A stretch of 64,000 nucleotides of DNA, taken from contig JAUMIR010000001.1 in NCBI GenBank assembly GCA_030847615.1, positions 367,032,687 through 367,096,686 of the forward strand. Direction: 5' to 3'. Positions within the stretch are counted from its first letter, which is position 1; the number at the start of each line of letters is the position of its first letter. The notes beneath the pieces are model-generated. The model was not told the DNA's origin, searched no databases, and saw only the letters and a list, made by a program, of their open reading frames with translations. A program made the translations under genes and the position numbers. This DNA comes from Gambelia wislizenii. Taxonomy: Eukaryota > Chordata > Lepidosauria > Squamata > Crotaphytidae. Of this stretch, positions 62,865 through 64,000 are shown in pieces.

Positions 62865-63564
62865 CTGTTCTTCTTTAATGAGCTGGCAGCAATGAAATGA
62901 ATAAGAATGAGACTAGAGCAACAGTGGTGGCAAACTTAGAGTGAGTCCAATAAAAAACAGGATAAAATCTACCTGAAGGCCTACCGTGGGGTAATAAAGC
63001 AGCAAAAAAAGGTTTTTTTTTTGGTTTAGTTTTTGAATAACACAATTGTGTCAGCACAGAACCAACGACCAGAGCTATTTTGAGTGGTCAGGGATCTATT
63101 ACAATCTGGCCCAAAGGGGAACACAGACCACCCAACAGCCCACTACACAGAATTTTGCCCACCATTTTGCAGATATGTAATCCTTCTGGCCATAGGTTAA
63201 AATATTCTTTTGCTGCCAGGTTTTTACAAACTGACAAGAACTGGGCTTTTAACACTGTGCAGTGTGGTTTTAAGGTTGTCTTTATACTGTTTTTAATGCA
63301 TTTTAATATTTTAAATGTTTAATTTTTTAAACGTATAAATTGTTTAATTCTTTTAAAAATTTTATACTTACACTGTAATTTTTTTTACTTTTGTATTGTT
63401 TTTAACTTGTATTGTTTTAAAAATGTTGTTAGCCACCTTGAATCCCATTGACATGAGAAAGGTAGGAAGGATATAAATGAATAAAATAATAATAATAACA
63501 ATAATAAAAAGACAAACTGAAAATATTCCTTAAAAATAATTTAAAATCAAACAATTAAGACAGC

Positions 63565-63850
63565 CAGAGTAGTTTTTAGGAACAACATTGTTGTTGACTG
63601 CTGGAAGTTCAAAAAGAGATAGAGCCTGTCTAACATTCCTTGGCAGCGTTCTGCAGTCAGGGTGCTGTTACAGAGAAAACCTTGTCATGTGTACACACCA
63701 ACTTAGCCTGGTGGGTGTTGAGACATGCAATGGGGCCTCTGCTAAGGGTCTCATATTTTCTGCAGGCTCATATGGAAGAGGCAGTCCTTCAGATATACTG
63801 GCCCCAAGCTGTTTAGGGTTTGTAAATCATAGTGATCACAGGGCATACAG
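63565..63850 (-). mobile_element. L2-like 3' fragment
   Basis: In reverse orientation, CTCATATGGAAGAGGCAGTC, CTTCAGATATACTGGCCCCA and AGCTGTTTAGGGTTTGTAAA resemble the L2 3' region at 40500-40570. Weak. Confidence 0.45.
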
Positions 63851-64000
63851 CTACCTCCTCCCCAAAATGTTTAAAAAGTATAGATCTAGACATTTGGCTA
63901 CCAGAATGGAAATTATTAGAAAAGTGGAAACTGGTGACCCATATGAAAGAAGGCTAAATGGTCCCTAGAAATTTCAAATGTTTTTGTTTATTCGTGCAAG

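Larger units (their letters stand above)
56396..62870 (+). mobile_element. DIRS-type retrotransposon, copy 2, near full length
   Basis: Inverted terminal repeats: CTTCGTAGTCTCTGAATGCA at 56401-56420, and its counterpart read as TGTGTATTCGCAGAGACCAC then GAAGAAGAAG at about 62790-62824. Between them are Gag-like, RT, RNase H and tyrosine recombinase regions in the DIRS1 order. All frames are broken. No target duplication flanks it, as expected for recombinase-mediated insertion. An L2 fragment interrupts the recombinase. Confidence 0.88.
56262..63505 (+). mobile_element. L2 LINE split by a DIRS element
   Basis: Before the DIRS the text is NEEMTRAADTLAPKLRFHRD then KPDSWF. After it (62871 on) the same frame continues ELAAMK and RLEQQWWQT, then VVRDLLQSGPKGNTDHPTAH. 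These match the linker region of the L2 at 42100-42330. The 3' end (63185-63505, GTTAGCCACCTTGAATCCCA and a TAA-type tail) follows after an internal deletion. Confidence 0.75.

Overview
The window looks like vertebrate, probably squamate reptile (lizard), genomic DNA. It is AT-rich and intron-dominated, and carries one host gene on the minus strand. It is packed with CR1 and L2 LINEs, a Penelope-like element, DIRS-type tyrosine-recombinase retrotransposons, many TA-flanked MITEs, a solo LTR and 5S-rRNA-derived SINE fragments. That repeat mixture is typical of squamates. The species call is an inference.

Host gene: eleven consecutive exons of SBF2 (MTMR13, a myotubularin-family pseudophosphatase and DENN protein) run from 36540 down to 5050. 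They encode about 619 residues: the segment before GRAM, the GRAM domain, the linker, and the start of the myotubularin-like domain. Every exon has an AG acceptor, ten have a GT donor and one a GC donor, and every intron phase matches its neighbour, so this part of the gene looks intact. I saw no exon upstream (36541-64000) or downstream (1-5049); the N-terminal DENN exons and the C-terminal phosphatase-like and PH exons should lie outside the window.

Repeats by region: 1-17 kb holds several MITEs, a short LINE 3' end and a minus-strand DIRS element (about 12135-16925). 18.6-21.6 kb holds an inverted Penelope-like element, a LINE 3' end and a GGT-rich MITE. 23.7-28.2 kb is a TA-flanked MITE split by a twin-primed LINE with a perfect 12-bp target duplication. 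30-33 kb holds MITEs among the SBF2 exons, one 21 bp from a splice donor. 37.1-38.2 kb is a second twin-primed copy of the same LINE. 39.4-43.7 kb is a CR1 LINE split by a reversed L2. 47-50 kb holds a solo LTR and an L2 carrying a fold-back element. 52 kb holds a Harbinger-like MITE. 56.3-63.5 kb is an L2 split by a nearly full-length DIRS element.

I found no clearly new biological system. The most informative observations are structural: integration events preserved well enough to read their mechanism (two twin-primed LINEs with target duplications, a DIRS insertion without one), a GC-AG intron in SBF2, and related MITEs carrying GC-rich tandem hairpin arrays. None of the transposon reading frames noted here is intact.
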